From positions 78,763,617-78,827,616 of the forward strand of contig NC_087063.1 of the NCBI RefSeq assembly GCF_963678635.1: a stretch of 64,000 nucleotides of DNA, in the 5' to 3' direction. The translations under genes were made by a program, and so were the position numbers. Every line of letters starts with the position of its first letter. The first letter of the stretch is position 1. Under the pieces are notes generated by a model, which saw nothing but the letters and a program-made list of their open reading frames with translations, was not told the DNA's origin and did not search any database. The stretch is from Symsagittifera roscoffensis. Taxonomy: Eukaryota > Xenacoelomorpha > Acoela > Convolutidae. Positions 63,691 to 64,000 of this stretch are shown piece after piece.

Positions 63691-64000
63691 TTTTCAGTAT
63701 AAATGAAGTTGGATTTTTTCAAAAAAAATTGAATTATCAGTCTTTAGTTTGTCGGTTTATGTTTTGTCTGCTTAGTTGCTTCATCGGGGATGCTTCTTGT
63801 GCTTTCAGCAAATTTCGACATAGATGCAGCTGTTTTTAGTTTACTCCTGTAGTGTATAGAATTTTTATCCCCGACGTTGTTTATGTTTTTTGTTTTTCCC
63901 TTTAGTTTTTTCAGTCTGTTTGAAGCTTCACTTATTGTAAATGGTTTCGACCTAGTTTTACCGGCTTAATTACCTTATTTTGTCTTGCTTGAAAATTTTA

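Overview
This is a repeat-rich, AT-rich nuclear segment from an invertebrate animal. I cannot name the species. The evidence is multi-exon genes with GT-AG introns, conserved animal housekeeping proteins, tRNA-derived SINE-like repeats, LINE, Ty3/gypsy and Ty1/copia retroelements, foldback elements, and no bacterial operon signals. Several coding starts have a splice-acceptor-like AG a few bases upstream, which would suit either 5'UTR introns or spliced-leader trans-splicing.

Host genes, left to right: a five-exon glia maturation factor (GMF, minus strand, 1778-5542); two full copies of the proteasome assembly chaperone PSMG2 (minus, 5964-7370 and 10959-12368); one intact NOP53 ribosome-biogenesis gene (minus, 15039-16247) and one copy lacking its N-terminus (10043-10942); CFDP1/BCNT (plus), with exon 1 at 33222-33684 and its conserved last exon at 55056-55333; and an unidentified coiled-coil protein gene (plus, from 55703, probably continuing through exons near 59580 and 61065), with a C-terminally truncated copy at 48718-50271.

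Two tandem duplications shape the window. A ~5.0 kb unit (5935-10930 and 10931-15926) duplicated PSMG2 and the 3' part of NOP53. A ~6.9 kb unit (about 43400-50270 and 50273-57250) duplicated a copia fragment, the CFDP1 last exon and the 5' part of the unidentified gene. In the left copy the CFDP1 last exon carries a 91-bp deletion, so the 21-kb CFDP1 intron contains a broken copy of its own final exon.

Between NOP53 and CFDP1, a 16.4-kb block (16551-32950) is bounded by long inverted repeats. Inside are plus-strand Ty3/gypsy pol fragments (18037-18170 and 30806-31830). Between these lies a 12.6-kb minus-strand Ty3/gypsy-like element with visibly higher GC (18171-30805). It reads RNase H, spacer, integrase, macrodomain ORF, LTR/UTR-like AT-rich stretch, then a very long gag-like region that includes an SGNH-hydrolase-like domain. 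The order looks circularly permuted and lacks reverse transcriptase.

The CFDP1 intron also holds a LINE (34440-37231, minus) and an exact five-copy array of a 956-bp chimeric unit (37078-41857). Each unit joins LINE endonuclease, a MITE-like palindrome and copia RNase H. Next to the array is the decayed copia element that supplied the RNase H part (41858-44950). The right end (57.5-64 kb) is mostly AT-rich intron or intergenic DNA with a short minisatellite, SINE-like pieces and decayed satellite.
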